Below are positions 20,380 to 30,165 of a stretch of 64,000 nucleotides of DNA, piece by piece. The stretch comes from Pseudomonas alliivorans. Lineage in GTDB: Bacteria; Pseudomonadota; Gammaproteobacteria; Pseudomonadales; Pseudomonadaceae. The notes beneath the pieces were generated by a model that searched no databases, had not been told where the DNA came from, and saw nothing but the letters and a program-made list of their open reading frames with translations. The stretch is from positions 62,001 through 126,000 of the forward strand of contig NZ_JAFFZW010000004.1 in NCBI RefSeq assembly GCF_017826695.1, read 5' to 3'. Both the position numbers and the translations under genes were made by a program. Every line of letters begins with the position of its first letter. Position 1 is the first letter of the stretch.

Positions 20380-20887
20380 TTCCGCTCCGGGCCGTTTCGG
20401 CCGTCTGAGCTGGTTGTGGTTGAGCGTGCTGGTGCTGGTCATTGACCAGGCCAGCAAGTTCTACTTCGAAAACCGCCTGGACCTGTACGAACAGATCGTG
20501 GTGATTCCCGACTACTTCAGCTGGATGCTGGCGTACAACACCGGTGCAGCCTTCAGCTTTCTGGCTGACGGTGCCGGTTGGCAGCGCTGGTTGTTCGCCC
20601 TGATCGCCGTTGTGGTCAGCGCGGTGCTGGTGGTCTGGCTCAAGCGTCTGGGGCGCGACGACACCTGGCTGGCCATCGCGCTGGCACTGGTGCTGGGCGG
20701 CGCACTGGGCAACCTGTATGACCGCATCGTGCTGGGCCACGTGATCGACTTCATTCTGGTCCACTGGCAGAACCGTTGGCACTTCCCGGCCTTCAACGTG
20801 GCCGACAGCGGCATCACCGTTGGTGCGATCATGCTGGCGCTGGATATGTTCAAGAGCAAGAAAACCGGAGAGCCTGCCCATGACTGA
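20372..20887 (+). CDS. lspA: Lipoprotein signal peptidase (signal peptidase II)
   Basis: The 171-residue inner-membrane protein has four transmembrane segments and the conserved LspA blocks [39 protein letters not shown] and [11 protein letters not shown]; the two catalytic Asp residues lie in the last two. It cuts prolipoproteins in front of the lipidated Cys. The ATG at 20372 lies within the end of ileS (eight-base overlap), and its own end overlaps fkpB by eight bases. Confidence 0.97.
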   Translation: MRDSAPGRFGRLSWLWLSVLVLVIDQASKFYFENRLDLYEQIVVIPDYFSWMLAYNTGAAFSFLADGAGWQRWLFALIAVVVSAVLVVWLKRLGRDDTWLAIALALVLGGALGNLYDRIVLGHVIDFILVHWQNRWHFPAFNVADSGITVGAIMLALDMFKSKKTGEPAHD

Positions 20888-21356
20888 ACAGTCTTCGACC
20901 CAAGGCTCGTCCGACGAGCTGCGCATCGGTCAGAACACGCAGGTCACGCTGCATTTTGCCCTGCGTCTGGAAAACGGCGACACCGTCGACAGCACCTTCG
21001 AAAAGGCTCCGGCCACCTTCAAGGTCGGTGACGGCAACCTGCTACCGGGCTTTGAAGCCGCCATTTTCGGCTTCAAGGCAGGCGATCGGAAGACCGTGCA
21101 GATCCTGCCGGAAAACGCCTTTGGTCAGCCCAACCCACAAAACGTGCAGATCATGCCACGCTCGCAGTTCGCGGGTATGGAACTGTCCGAAGGGTTGCTG
21201 GTGATCTTCAATGATGCGGCCAACACCGAGTTGCCCGGCGTGGTGAAGGTATTCGATGACGAACAGGTCACTATCGACTTCAATCACCCGCTGGCAGGCA
21301 AGACGCTGAGCTTTGAAGTGCAGATCTTCGAAGTGAAAGCGATTCTGGCGTCCTGA
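20880..21356 (+). CDS. fkpB: SlpA-type FKBP peptidyl-prolyl isomerase
   Basis: The 158-residue protein is an FKBP of the SlyD/SlpA group: [38 protein letters not shown] and [25 protein letters not shown], with the chaperone flap inserted. It lacks the His-rich tail of SlyD. It acts as a prolyl isomerase and chaperone in the cytoplasm. It is embedded between lspA and ispH, the conserved order in enteric bacteria and pseudomonads. Confidence 0.94.
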   Translation: MTEQSSTQGSSDELRIGQNTQVTLHFALRLENGDTVDSTFEKAPATFKVGDGNLLPGFEAAIFGFKAGDRKTVQILPENAFGQPNPQNVQIMPRSQFAGMELSEGLLVIFNDAANTELPGVVKVFDDEQVTIDFNHPLAGKTLSFEVQIFEVKAILAS

Positions 21357-21367
21357 TCCCGATATCG

Positions 21368-21387
21368 AGCCCGGCTTCGGCCGGGCT
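21368..21387 (+). terminator. TTCG-tetraloop hairpin between fkpB and ispH
   Basis: AGCCCGGC, TTCG, GCCGGGCT is a perfect eight-base-pair stem with a very stable UUCG loop. It has no T run and lies between genes read the same way, so it may limit read-through or protect the upstream mRNA rather than end transcription. Confidence 0.5.
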
Positions 21388-21414
21388 GCTTCGCACGTAA
21401 CCATGAGGCACAGC

Positions 21415-22362
21415 ATGCAAATCAAACTCGCCAACCCCCGCGGCTTTTGTGCCGGTGTGGACCGCGCGATCGAAATCGTCAATCGCGCTCTGGAAGTGTT
21501 TGGTCCGCCGATCTATGTGCGCCATGAAGTGGTTCATAACAAATTCGTCGTCGAAGACCTGCGCTCCCGTGGTGCGATCTTCGTCGAAGAGCTGGAGCAG
21601 GTGCCGGACGACGTCATTGTCATCTTCAGTGCCCACGGCGTTTCCCAGGCCGTACGTACCGAAGCGGCCGGGCGTGGCTTGAAGGTGTTCGACGCTACCT
21701 GCCCGCTGGTGACCAAGGTCCACATCGAAGTCGCCCGTTACAGCCGCGATGGTCGCGAATGCATCCTGATCGGTCATGAAGGCCATCCGGAAGTGGAAGG
21801 CACCATGGGGCAATACGATGCCGCCAACGGTGGTGCGATCTATCTGGTCGAGGACGAAGCCGACGTTGCAAGCCTGCAGGTGCGTAACCCGGATTCGCTG
21901 GCGTTCGTGACCCAGACCACGTTGTCCATGGATGACACCAGTCGCGTCATCGATGCATTGCGTCAGAAATTCCCGGCCATCGGCGGCCCGCGCAAGGATG
22001 ACATCTGCTACGCCACCCAAAACCGTCAGGATGCGGTCAAGCAACTGGCCGACGAGTGCGATGTCGTGCTGGTAGTGGGCAGCCCGAACAGCTCCAATTC
22101 CAATCGCCTGCGTGAACTGGCCGAGCGCATGTCGACACCTGCCTATCTCATCGATGGTGCCGAAGACATGCAACGTAGCTGGTTTGATGGAGTCGAGCGC
22201 ATTGGTATCACCGCAGGTGCCTCGGCGCCGGAAGTGCTGGTGCGCGGTGTGATCCAGCAACTGCAGGCCTGGGGCGCCACCGGTGCCGATGAACTGGCCG
22301 GTCGCGAAGAGAACATTACGTTCTCCATGCCCAAGGAATTGCGGGTCAAGTCGCTGCTCTGA
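21415..22362 (+). CDS. ispH: 4-hydroxy-3-methylbut-2-enyl diphosphate reductase
   Basis: The 315-residue iron-sulfur enzyme shows its three cluster Cys contexts: [25 protein letters not shown] and [11 protein letters not shown]. It also shows [18 protein letters not shown] and [12 protein letters not shown] of the active site. It performs the last step of the non-mevalonate isoprenoid pathway, giving IPP and DMAPP, which also feed IspB in this window. The ATG at 21415 is chosen over an ATG four codons upstream because of the conserved [10 protein letters not shown]. Confidence 0.98.
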   Translation: MQIKLANPRGFCAGVDRAIEIVNRALEVFGPPIYVRHEVVHNKFVVEDLRSRGAIFVEELEQVPDDVIVIFSAHGVSQAVRTEAAGRGLKVFDATCPLVTKVHIEVARYSRDGRECILIGHEGHPEVEGTMGQYDAANGGAIYLVEDEADVASLQVRNPDSLAFVTQTTLSMDDTSRVIDALRQKFPAIGGPRKDDICYATQNRQDAVKQLADECDVVLVVGSPNSSNSNRLRELAERMSTPAYLIDGAEDMQRSWFDGVERIGITAGASAPEVLVRGVIQQLQAWGATGADELAGREENITFSMPKELRVKSLL

Positions 22363-22368
22363 GTCGGC

Positions 22369-22869
22369 TCAGCCGCACAGTGGCGCATCAGCTTTCTTGT
22401 CGTCGATCCTGACCCGCCCGGTCCTGGCCACTATCACGCGATAGTGGCTGACCGGCTGGTCTTTGACGCACACATGTATCGTCCCGTTGGCCGAGTTACG
22501 CAGGCCGCCCAGCCCGGTGAATGTCAGATGTTCAGCCACTTTCCTGTTGCCGACGATTCTGGTGTCGGTCGACCTTGCGCGTTCGATGAGCAACACGTCC
22601 TGATCGTCGGGGCCTTTGCCGTCCGAGTCGAGAATAATCCGCCAACCGTTACTCCAGTCGCCGTCTATTGCATGGATCGTCGTCCATTGGTTGCGCGTGA
22701 TGGCCGCTACTCGTGCCGACCGTATTCCGCTGGCCAGTTCCTGGGCAGCGACGAGTCTGCGGTTGCTGTCGATCACGTCCGTAAGAGAAGGCATGGCGAC
22801 ATGAGCAAGAATGGCAACCAGTGCGACGACCACCAGCAGTTCGATCAGCGTAAATCCTGCCTGCTTCAT
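22369..22869 (-). CDS. FimT/GspH-type minor pseudopilin
   Basis: The 166-residue protein has a type III prepilin leader (MKQAG before FTLIELLVVVALVAILAHVA), cut by PilD before Phe, with Glu at mature position 5. The soluble part carries GspH/FimT features (ELASGIRSARVAAITRN, FTGLGGLRNSANGTIHVCV) and a Cys pair near the end. It is therefore a minor pilin. It lies divergent from fimU and tail-to-tail with ispH. It resembles FimT, which binds DNA in some naturally transformable species; whether that holds here is not known. Confidence 0.85.
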   Translation of the reverse strand: MKQAGFTLIELLVVVALVAILAHVAMPSLTDVIDSNRRLVAAQELASGIRSARVAAITRNQWTTIHAIDGDWSNGWRIILDSDGKGPDDQDVLLIERARSTDTRIVGNRKVAEHLTFTGLGGLRNSANGTIHVCVKDQPVSHYRVIVARTGRVRIDDKKADAPLCG

Positions 22870-23000
22870 CTGTTTTCCTTCCCTGGAAAGACCGCTTCAA
22901 ACGCGTCCGGGCGTTCGTCATTGCAAAACAACCGTACGTCCCGCTATAGATTTTCCGACGGCATTGCTGCCTTATAGTCGTAACGTCTAGGAGACACTCA

Positions 23001-23483
23001 ATGCGTCATATAGCCAAGGGATTCAGCCTCATCGAATTGTTAGTCACTGTGTCCCTGGTGGGCATCCTGGCAGCTATCGCGATCCCGAACTTCACCAGCA
23101 CTCTGCAGAGCAACAAGGCCGATACCGAGCTCAATGATTTGCAGCGCGCCCTCAACTATGCGCGGCTCGAGGCGATAAACAGAGGAGTGAGTGTGCGAAT
23201 CGCGCCCACCACCGGGACTGCATGGAATACCGAGTTGCAGGTGTATCGAGTCGCCGATGCGGCCACGGTCGCTTCCGACTCGACCAAGGTCTTGCGCAAG
23301 GTGGCGGCCATGAGCAGCGGCGGCACGCTCGTGGCGGCCAACGTGAATGCCATTGATTTCAATAATCTGGGCGGACTCATCGCGCCTGCTACGGCGGTGG
23401 CCATGACTTACACCCGAGGCTCCGTCACCAGAACCATGAATATTTGCCTGACCGGCCGGATCGTCCTCGGTGGAAGCTGCTGA
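23001..23483 (+). CDS. fimU: FimU-type minor pilin
   Basis: The 160-residue prepilin starts MRHIAKG/FSLIELLVTVSLVGILAAIAIPNF, with Glu5 and a hydrophobic alpha1 helix. A GspH-like domain (LNDLQRALNYARLEAINRGVSVRI) and a terminal Cys pair (NICLTGRIVLGGSC) follow. FimU is part of the priming complex at the pilus tip with PilV, PilW, PilX and PilE. It is first in the minor-pilin operon, with an AGGAG ribosome site. Its stop shares one base with the pilV start. Confidence 0.88.
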   Translation: MRHIAKGFSLIELLVTVSLVGILAAIAIPNFTSTLQSNKADTELNDLQRALNYARLEAINRGVSVRIAPTTGTAWNTELQVYRVADAATVASDSTKVLRKVAAMSSGGTLVAANVNAIDFNNLGGLIAPATAVAMTYTRGSVTRTMNICLTGRIVLGGSC

Positions 23484-24001
23484 TGCCCAATAAACCCCGA
23501 CATCGCCAGACCGGCATGACCCTTATCGAAGTACTGGTTTCGGTGTTGATCCTTGCCATCGGCCTGCTGGGCGCGGCGGCAATCCAGCTGAACGCCTTGA
23601 AGTACACGGACAGTGCGGCGATGACCAGTCAGGCCAGTTTCATTGCCTACGACATGATGGATCGCATTCGGGCGAATGTGGATGGCAACGCGGCCAGTAC
23701 CGGCGGACAAAACGTCCTGGCAACCTATGGTCTGAACAGTCTGGCAGCGGCTCCGGGGGCCAATATCAACGTCGCGCGGGATCAGGATCTGTTCGATTTC
23801 AAAAACAACATCAACAATTTTGCAGGCGCGACCGGGACAGGGGTGATCAACGTTGCCAATGCGCCTGAAGTGACCATCACCATCACCTGGGACGACACGC
23901 GTGCCGCGAGCGCCAATACCGTAGCGAACACGGGGACTGCACCCGCCAGCCCCACGACCCGGACGTTCACGCTTACTTCGCGTATCGGGGTGAATCCATG
24001 A
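23483..24001 (+). CDS. pilV: Minor pilin PilV
   Basis: The 172-residue prepilin has a basic 11-residue leader ending in Gly before MTLIEVLVSVLILAIGLLGAAA, a PilV hallmark with Met at mature position 1. The segment MTSQASFIAYDMMDRIRAN is also typical. It works in the minor-pilin tip complex. The ATG at 23483 overlaps the fimU stop by one base, and its stop overlaps pilW. Confidence 0.92.
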   Translation: MPNKPRHRQTGMTLIEVLVSVLILAIGLLGAAAIQLNALKYTDSAAMTSQASFIAYDMMDRIRANVDGNAASTGGQNVLATYGLNSLAAAPGANINVARDQDLFDFKNNINNFAGATGTGVINVANAPEVTITITWDDTRAASANTVANTGTAPASPTTRTFTLTSRIGVNP

Positions 24002-24702
24002 GAAGGCTGTCCAGAGGCTTCGGCCTGGTCGAAATCATGGTCGCTCTGGTGCTCGGGCTTGTTGTCAGCCTGGGTATCGTCCAGATATTCACCGCATCCA
24101 GAGGCACGTACCAGAGTCAGAATGCGTCGGCACGCATGCAGGAAGATGCGCGCTTTGTGTTGAGCAAGATGATTCAGGAAATTCGCATGACCGGCATGTA
24201 TGGATGCCTGAATCTTTCCAACGTGACGCCTGTGGCACCTGCCATTGCCCTGCCTGCCGCGCTCGATAATCCTATTCTCTGGGACAACGCGAACGCGAAG
24301 CTCACGCTGGTGACCGCTGACGTGGGGAGCACGGGTAGCACGCCGACCTGGACCATCATCTCAGACTGCAGAAGCACGACGCAGCTTTACAACGGCGCAA
24401 GAGCCCCCGCAGCCGGGGAGACGGCCTTTCCATTGCGGCAACTGGTTTACAGCCTTTCCGGGACCGATCTGAGCATCAGATTCGGCGCGACGGCTGATCC
24501 GCAACCGCTCTTGCAGAATGTGGCCAGTTTTTCTGTTTCCTTTGGCATGGTCGGTAATCCCATGTCCTACAAAACGGCGATCACCGCTGGCAATGCTCTC
24601 GACATCCGCAGTGTGCGCATCAGCCTCACGTTGCGTGACCCCGACAACCGGGTCGAAGAGCAGCAATACAGCGTTGTCGCCTATTTGCGTAACCGCTTTT
24701 GA
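23998..24702 (+). CDS. pilW: Minor pilin PilW
   Basis: The 234-residue protein begins MRRLSRG/FGLVEIMVALVLGLVVSLGIVQIF. This is a class III signal with Gly-Leu-Val-Glu rather than Thr-Leu-Ile-Glu, as usual for PilW. The soluble part includes QNASARMQEDARFVLSKM and ends in a beta-rich region with VRISLTLRDPDNRV. It overlaps pilV by four bases (ATGA) and precedes pilX directly. It belongs to the pilus-initiating tip complex. Confidence 0.92.
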   Translation: MRRLSRGFGLVEIMVALVLGLVVSLGIVQIFTASRGTYQSQNASARMQEDARFVLSKMIQEIRMTGMYGCLNLSNVTPVAPAIALPAALDNPILWDNANAKLTLVTADVGSTGSTPTWTIISDCRSTTQLYNGARAPAAGETAFPLRQLVYSLSGTDLSIRFGATADPQPLLQNVASFSVSFGMVGNPMSYKTAITAGNALDIRSVRISLTLRDPDNRVEEQQYSVVAYLRNRF

Positions 24703-24713
24703 ACAGGCCCAGC

Positions 24714-25223
24714 ATGAAAAAGACCGTGCGATTCAATTCGATCATTGCCTTCCCTCACCATCAGGGCGGCATGGTGTTGCTGGTGAGCCTGGTGTTTCTG
24801 CTGTTGCTGACGTTGCTGGGGATTTCTTCAATGCAGAACGCAACCCTGCAGGAAAAAATGGCAGGCAGCGTAGTGGTCCGCAATCAATCGTTTCAGATGG
24901 CAGAAAGCGCGCTGCGCCTGGGTGAGTCTGCCCTCAAGGCAGGCACTGTTTCACCGGCTGCCTGTTCGGGAGCTGCGTGTGCACCGCCTGCCGAGTCCAC
25001 TACGGTAACCGCTGCCGGTGTGGGGGCTTCCGGTGTGACCTGGACGGCAGCGGCTGGAGGAGGCTTTTATGCCGTTCAGAATTTGGGTAAGACGATGACG
25101 CCGGTAAAACGTCCGACAAATTGTGCCGTTAACCGTGCCGTCACCCTTTACCGAGTAACCTCCGTGGCTATCCAGAATGGCACTTCACGAACCGTGCTGG
25201 AGAGCATTTATGCCAACTGTTAA
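24714..25223 (+). CDS. pilX: Minor pilin PilX
   Basis: The 169-residue protein has a longer leader (about 17 residues) ending HHQGG before MVLLVSLVFLLLLTLLGISSMQNA. It lacks Glu5, a feature of PilX. NATLQEKMAGSVVVRNQSFQMAESALRLGE is the conserved PilX helix (shown here as one region, residues about 40-70). A TTG five codons earlier is possible, but the ATG at 24714 is more likely. It overlaps pilY1 by 14 bases. Confidence 0.9.
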   Translation: MKKTVRFNSIIAFPHHQGGMVLLVSLVFLLLLTLLGISSMQNATLQEKMAGSVVVRNQSFQMAESALRLGESALKAGTVSPAACSGAACAPPAESTTVTAAGVGASGVTWTAAAGGGFYAVQNLGKTMTPVKRPTNCAVNRAVTLYRVTSVAIQNGTSRTVLESIYANC

Positions 25224-28200
25224 GGCGCTTCGTCATGCTCTGAAATATGTGTATGGCGTGCTGTTGACGCTTTACCTTGCGGCGCCGGTCTATGCCTTCA
25301 CACCGGCACAGGTGCCGTTGCTCAGCTCATCGGTGGTACCGCCCAACCTGATGCTGCTCGTGGACAACTCTGGGAGTATGTACAACATCATCTGGGCGTC
25401 CGGGTTTGATCCGAACGTCAATCGCCCTGATATCCAGTATTACTCCACGCAGTGTGTGAGTGGTCTGATTACGGTTCCGTGTCCGTTCATAAGCACCATC
25501 TCGGGCGGAGAAACGCTCTCAGTGGGCGACATCAACGCGACAGGTGTAGCCGGCATTTCACTGTCATGCCTGTTCGGTGGGCGCACGATCTTTCGCAACG
25601 GTATTCGTTACTGCGTCGTTTTGCCTGATCCTGCCGGGAATGGCCTGACGCGTTATACCGCAGACTACCTGTCGTATCTGATCGATCTGGTCACGCCTGG
25701 CTTCTTCGATTTCGGTGTGCGAAATTACACCAACGGTGTGATCCCCAACGATTTCCGCATGAATGTTGCGAAGACCGTGGCGACCAATCTGGTTTCCAAC
25801 AACCTTACGCTCAGGATCGGACTGGCGACCTTCAACGAGCCGAACAACTTCGATCTCGGGCCGGGTGGCAGGATTTCCAGAGTGGTCACCGATCTGTCTC
25901 CGGTCGCAGCCTCGACGTTTCAGCCAGCAGTCACTCAGACGCAGGCCACCGCCAACGTTAACGCGCTCAAGCAGGCCATCGCCAACCTGACGCCTTCCGC
26001 CAACACGCCGCTGGCGGAAACCTATTACGAGATCACCCGTTATTTCCGTGGTATGGCGCCCTTTTATCAGAGTGCTGCCAACTATGTGAGCCCCATTCAA
26101 TACCGCTGTCAGAAGAACTACGGCGTGGTGGTCACCGATGGTTTGCCGACCTACGACCGCACGTTCCCCACCAATGATCCGGAAGATGTCGCTGACACCA
26201 CACGTTCATTGCCCAACTGGGATCTGAATGCAGCCAACGACGGAAACAATCTGTCGGGTGATGGAGAGGGCGACACGCTGTATCTGGATGACCTGGCCAA
26301 GTTCGCCTACGACATCGACCTGCGTCGCGATGCTTCGGCTGCCGGGGGCGATCTGACCGGGAAGAGCTGGGACACCGCAGGTTTCCCTAAACAAAACCTG
26401 AGTACTTACACCATTGGCTTCACAGCCAACAACCAGATGCTGGTCGATGCGGCGAACGACGCTCACGGCCGCGGGAAATACTTTCAGGCGAACGATAGTT
26501 CAGCCCTGGATGCAGCGTTGAACCTTGCGCTGAGTGATATTTATGCGAAAGCTGGTTCAGGAGGTGGTGCGGCTGCGAGCTCTGCGAGTCTGCAGACAGG
26601 TACACGACTGTTTCAGACGTTGTATGACCCAACTGACTGGCACGGCACGATCAAAGCTTATGATATTGACAGCACGACCGGTGATATTGGCGCCGTTGCC
26701 TGGAATACGGATACAACAATAACTGCCAGTTCTACGGCCCCTGCTTTCGAGACCTGGAATACGCAATCGCTCGCTCGAATTGCACTGGACTTCACTGCAT
26801 TATCTGCGCCCCAGCAGACCGCATTGAACGCCACGCTGCCCACAGGCGTTAACGGTGCCCAGATGATCGCGTGGGCCAAGGGTTCTGCTAACGCGGCGTT
26901 GCGTAGTCGTACAAGGCTGTTGGGTGATCTGATCAACACCAACCTTGTGGTCGCAATTCCTTCGGACAAAACCTCGACCGATTTCGGCACCAGTACGTCC
27001 TACTCCGCTTACCTGAGTGCCAAAGCCAGCAACATGAATTCCAATGTGCTGGTCAACGCGAACGATGGGTTCTTCAACGTGATCAGTGCCGCTACAGGTG
27101 CGCGAAGCTATGCGTACATGCCATCGACTGCGCTGACGTCGCTGGCAACGATTGCGTCGACGAATTACGGTTCTGGCGTGCACAGGTTTAACGTCGACGG
27201 GCAGATATCTGTTTTCGATACTCAGGCCGGTTCCGCTTCGGCTTGGCGAACGGTGGCCGTGAGCGGGCTGGGCGCGGGCGGTAAGGCACTGTTCGCCGTA
27301 AAGCTTTTTGAAGGCACTGCCAACAACGTAAGTGCCCTTTGGGAGGTTGGAGCGCCGACCACTTCAAATACGAATAACTTATTCAATAATCTGGGCTTTA
27401 CCTACTCCAGGCCCGACTCGGCGCGTATGAGCGATGGCACCGGCATTGTGGTGGTAGGTAATGGGTATGGCAGTTTTACCGGGAGGGCGTCTCTGTTCGT
27501 TCTGAATGCGAATACGGGTGCCTTGATTGCTGAAATTCCAACGCCTGTCCTCAATAATGAAACGGACAATGGTTTGTCGTCGGTCAGGCTGCGCGTCAAC
27601 TCACAGAATGTGGTCCAGGCTGCTTATGCTGGTGATCTGAAGGGCCGTCTTTGGAAGTTCGACCTCAGTTCCGCGGCGGCCAGCGGCTGGAAGGTGGCAT
27701 TCAACGGTGCTCCGCTGTTTACCGCGCCGCGTGGTGCCAGCCAGCCAATTACAGTGCAGCCGTTGATTCTGGATCATCCGTTGAATGGCAAAATCATCTA
27801 TTTCGGGACCGGTAAATTTCTCGAGACCGCGGACAAACAAACTGCGGCATTGCAGGATTTCTATGCCATTTGGGACGCCGATTCCGGCACAGGCAATACC
27901 GTAGAAGGCAATTTGCAAATTCAGACGATCAATACGTCCCCCGTTATTGTAAGCGGTCGGACTTACTACACATCCACCACTAATACCGTCGATTGGTCAA
28001 CAAAGAAAGGGTGGTACATGCCTTTGACCACTGTCGATCCCTATGTAGGGGAGCGAATAATATTTCCTCCTCAGCCCATTCAGACCCGAATTGCTTTCAC
28101 GACGGCAGCGGTCAACTCTTCGGATCCTTGTGAAAGCAGGGGTGTCGGGCGACTTTTCGAGCTGGATGCGGCATCAGGCGGAATGCTCAGTTCTCCGTTT

Positions 28201-28425
28201 ATCGATACCAACGGGGACAACGTGCTCGATGCGAGGGATCAGCTTTTTTCCGGTATCGGGTACGGCAGCGGCATACCTGTCATTTCTGCGTACGCGGTTT
28301 CCAAGGATGGGCTTGATGTTACTTATGTCACCACCAGCAGCGGCAATGGTGACGACTACGACCCGCTGAAGGGCTGGGTGCCAGCCAATATTTTTCAACG
28401 CATCATGTGGCGACAAATCCAATAG
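25210..28425 (+). CDS. pilY1: Pilus tip adhesin / regulator PilY1
   Basis: The 1071-residue exported protein has a signal peptide ending around AAPVYA, a von Willebrand A-like domain with MIDAS start DNSGS (residues 52-56), and a C-terminal beta-propeller PilY1 domain (about 560-1060). A calcium site DTNGDNVLD lies near residues 999-1007, matching the EF-hand-like loop known in P. aeruginosa PilY1. PilY1 caps the pilus, acts in adhesion and surface sensing, and promotes extension. Two Cys near residues 75-85 may form a bridge. The ATG at 25210 lies inside pilX. Confidence 0.93.
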   Translation: MPTVKALRHALKYVYGVLLTLYLAAPVYAFTPAQVPLLSSSVVPPNLMLLVDNSGSMYNIIWASGFDPNVNRPDIQYYSTQCVSGLITVPCPFISTISGGETLSVGDINATGVAGISLSCLFGGRTIFRNGIRYCVVLPDPAGNGLTRYTADYLSYLIDLVTPGFFDFGVRNYTNGVIPNDFRMNVAKTVATNLVSNNLTLRIGLATFNEPNNFDLGPGGRISRVVTDLSPVAASTFQPAVTQTQATANVNALKQAIANLTPSANTPLAETYYEITRYFRGMAPFYQSAANYVSPIQYRCQKNYGVVVTDGLPTYDRTFPTNDPEDVADTTRSLPNWDLNAANDGNNLSGDGEGDTLYLDDLAKFAYDIDLRRDASAAGGDLTGKSWDTAGFPKQNLSTYTIGFTANNQMLVDAANDAHGRGKYFQANDSSALDAALNLALSDIYAKAGSGGGAAASSASLQTGTRLFQTLYDPTDWHGTIKAYDIDSTTGDIGAVAWNTDTTITASSTAPAFETWNTQSLARIALDFTALSAPQQTALNATLPTGVNGAQMIAWAKGSANAALRSRTRLLGDLINTNLVVAIPSDKTSTDFGTSTSYSAYLSAKASNMNSNVLVNANDGFFNVISAATGARSYAYMPSTALTSLATIASTNYGSGVHRFNVDGQISVFDTQAGSASAWRTVAVSGLGAGGKALFAVKLFEGTANNVSALWEVGAPTTSNTNNLFNNLGFTYSRPDSARMSDGTGIVVVGNGYGSFTGRASLFVLNANTGALIAEIPTPVLNNETDNGLSSVRLRVNSQNVVQAAYAGDLKGRLWKFDLSSAAASGWKVAFNGAPLFTAPRGASQPITVQPLILDHPLNGKIIYFGTGKFLETADKQTAALQDFYAIWDADSGTGNTVEGNLQIQTINTSPVIVSGRTYYTSTTNTVDWSTKKGWYMPLTTVDPYVGERIIFPPQPIQTRIAFTTAAVNSSDPCESRGVGRLFELDAASGGMLSSPFIDTNGDNVLDARDQLFSGIGYGSGIPVISAYAVSKDGLDVTYVTTSSGNGDDYDPLKGWVPANIFQRIMWRQIQ

Positions 28426-28436
28426 GGAAGCTGACC

Positions 28437-28838
28437 ATGCGAGCAACAACCAGAGGCTTTACGCTGATCGAACTCATGATCGTCGTGGCAATTGTCGGTA
28501 TCCTTGCGGCGGTGGCTTACCCCAGTTACACCGAGTACGTGAAGCGCACCCATCGTGCTGAAATTGCCAGTCTGCTGTCCGAGCAGACCCAGGCGCTGGA
28601 GCGTTTTTATTCCCGGAGCGGTACTTACGTGGGGGCACAAGGTCTGAGCCAGGGAAACACCTATTACGGCATCGTTCCTGTGCTGAACGCCTCCGACTTC
28701 ACCTTGACGGCGACACCCAGCGGCAACGCGATGATGAATGGCGACAAGTGCGGCAGTTTCGTCATCAAGAATACGGGTGAGTACAGCAACACAGGCGCGT
28801 CCAGCGGCGTGACGAAGAAAGACTGCTGGGGCCGATAA
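28437..28838 (+). CDS. pilE: Minor pilin PilE
   Basis: The 133-residue prepilin begins [31 protein letters not shown], with Glu5. [26 protein letters not shown] is the typical PilE helix-loop region (residues about 38-63). A Cys pair (GDKCGSF, KKDCWGR) closes the C-terminal loop. It is the last gene of the minor-pilin operon, 11 bases after pilY1, and is followed 27 bases later by thiO. Confidence 0.92.
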   Translation: MRATTRGFTLIELMIVVAIVGILAAVAYPSYTEYVKRTHRAEIASLLSEQTQALERFYSRSGTYVGAQGLSQGNTYYGIVPVLNASDFTLTATPSGNAMMNGDKCGSFVIKNTGEYSNTGASSGVTKKDCWGR

Positions 28839-28865
28839 CCTTTTTCAACTTGCCCAGAGAGCAAA

Positions 28866-29978
28866 ATGCCCAAGCAACATGTAGTGATCGTCGGCGGTGG
28901 TGTCATCGGTTTGCTGACCGCCTTCAATCTGGCATCGGCGCACATGAGCGTTGTACTGCTGGACAGGTCGGGCGTTGGGCTTGAGTCTTCGTGGGCGGGT
29001 GGGGGAATCGTCTCTCCGCTATACCCTTGGCGCTACAGCCCGGCAGTGACAGCGCTGGCGCACTGGTCCCAGGATTTCTATCCGCATCTGGGCGAACGGC
29101 TTTTCAGGCAGACTGGCCTTGATCCCGAGGTCCACACCACCGGCTTGTACTGGCTGGATCTGGAGGATGAACAGCAGGCGCTCGACTGGGCGGTACGGGA
29201 AAACCGGCCGCTGAGTGGCGTTGATATTTCAGCGGTGCATGATGCTGTGCCAGTGCTCGGACAGGGGTATTCGCGGGCGATCTACATGGCCGACGTGGCC
29301 AATGTGCGTAACCCCCGACTGGTCAAATCCCTCAAGGCTGCCTTGCTGGCGATGCCCGGTGTCGAGATTCGCGAGCAGTGCGAGGTCACTGGCTTCCTGC
29401 GTCGCAACGATGGAATCGAAGGCGTGAAGACGGCTTCGGGCGATGTGCTCGCCGACCGCGTGATTCTCGCTGCGGGTGCCTGGAGTGGTGAGCTGTTGAA
29501 ACAACTTGGCCTGGAGCTGCCAGTCGAGCCTGTCAAAGGGCAGATGATCCTCTACAAGTGCGCATCGGATTTCCTGCCCAGCATGGTGCTGGCCAAAGGG
29601 CGCTACGCAATTCCTCGGCGTGACGGGCATATCCTGATTGGCAGTACGCTGGAGCACGCAGGTTTCGACAAGAGCACGACCGAGGTAGCGCTTGAAAGCC
29701 TCAAGGCCTCGGCTATCGAACTGATTCCCGCATTGGCGGAGGCCGAGCCTGTCGCTCAGTGGGCGGGGCTGCGTCCGGGGTCGCCTGAAGGCATTCCGTT
29801 CATTGGCCCGGTGCCCGGCTTCGAAGGGCTGTGGCTCAACTGCGGTCATTACCGCAACGGCCTGGTGCTGGCACCCGCGTCGTGTCAGTTGCTCGCTGAT
29901 TTATTGCTGGAGCATGAGCCGATCATTGATCCTGCGCCCTACGCGCCGCAAGGCCGCATCACGCCCGCCCGGATATGA
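28866..29978 (+). CDS. thiO: Glycine oxidase ThiO
   Basis: The 370-residue DAO-family flavoenzyme starts with an FAD-binding Rossmann motif (VVIVGGGVIGLLTAFNLA). It also has GWESSWAGGG-like GLESSWAGGGIVSPLYPW, AGAWSGELLKQLG, PVKGQMIL and the C-terminal NCGHYRNGLVLAP. It oxidises glycine to iminoacetate for the thiazole half of thiamine. It sits directly behind pilE on the same strand and may be read from the pilin operon, although its role is unrelated. Confidence 0.92.
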   Translation: MPKQHVVIVGGGVIGLLTAFNLASAHMSVVLLDRSGVGLESSWAGGGIVSPLYPWRYSPAVTALAHWSQDFYPHLGERLFRQTGLDPEVHTTGLYWLDLEDEQQALDWAVRENRPLSGVDISAVHDAVPVLGQGYSRAIYMADVANVRNPRLVKSLKAALLAMPGVEIREQCEVTGFLRRNDGIEGVKTASGDVLADRVILAAGAWSGELLKQLGLELPVEPVKGQMILYKCASDFLPSMVLAKGRYAIPRRDGHILIGSTLEHAGFDKSTTEVALESLKASAIELIPALAEAEPVAQWAGLRPGSPEGIPFIGPVPGFEGLWLNCGHYRNGLVLAPASCQLLADLLLEHEPIIDPAPYAPQGRITPARI

Positions 29979-30027
29979 ACTGCACCTTCATCAATAAACT
30001 ATAACGTGCTGAATAAATGCGGTTTTT

Positions 30028-30117
30028 GTGGGAGGCTTGCCGGCGAAGCGATTTTCCAAGCGCCACGCTGGTGACTGCAATGACGCCATCGCCGGCGAGC
30101 CGCCTCCGGTGGGATTG
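30028..30117. repeat. Inverted pair of REP-type elements
   Basis: GTGGGAGGCTTGCCGGCGAA (30028-30047) faces CATCGCCGGCGAGCCGCCTC (30087-30106), so two REP units point at each other about 40 bases apart. This is the usual REP-doublet layout between the stops of convergent genes (thiO and pilR). A similar doublet is at 44404-44490. Confidence 0.8.
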
Positions 30118-30165
30118 TATTGGCGGCTAGAGCGCTGAAAGCCTCAAGGGCCAATGCCTTCCCGC

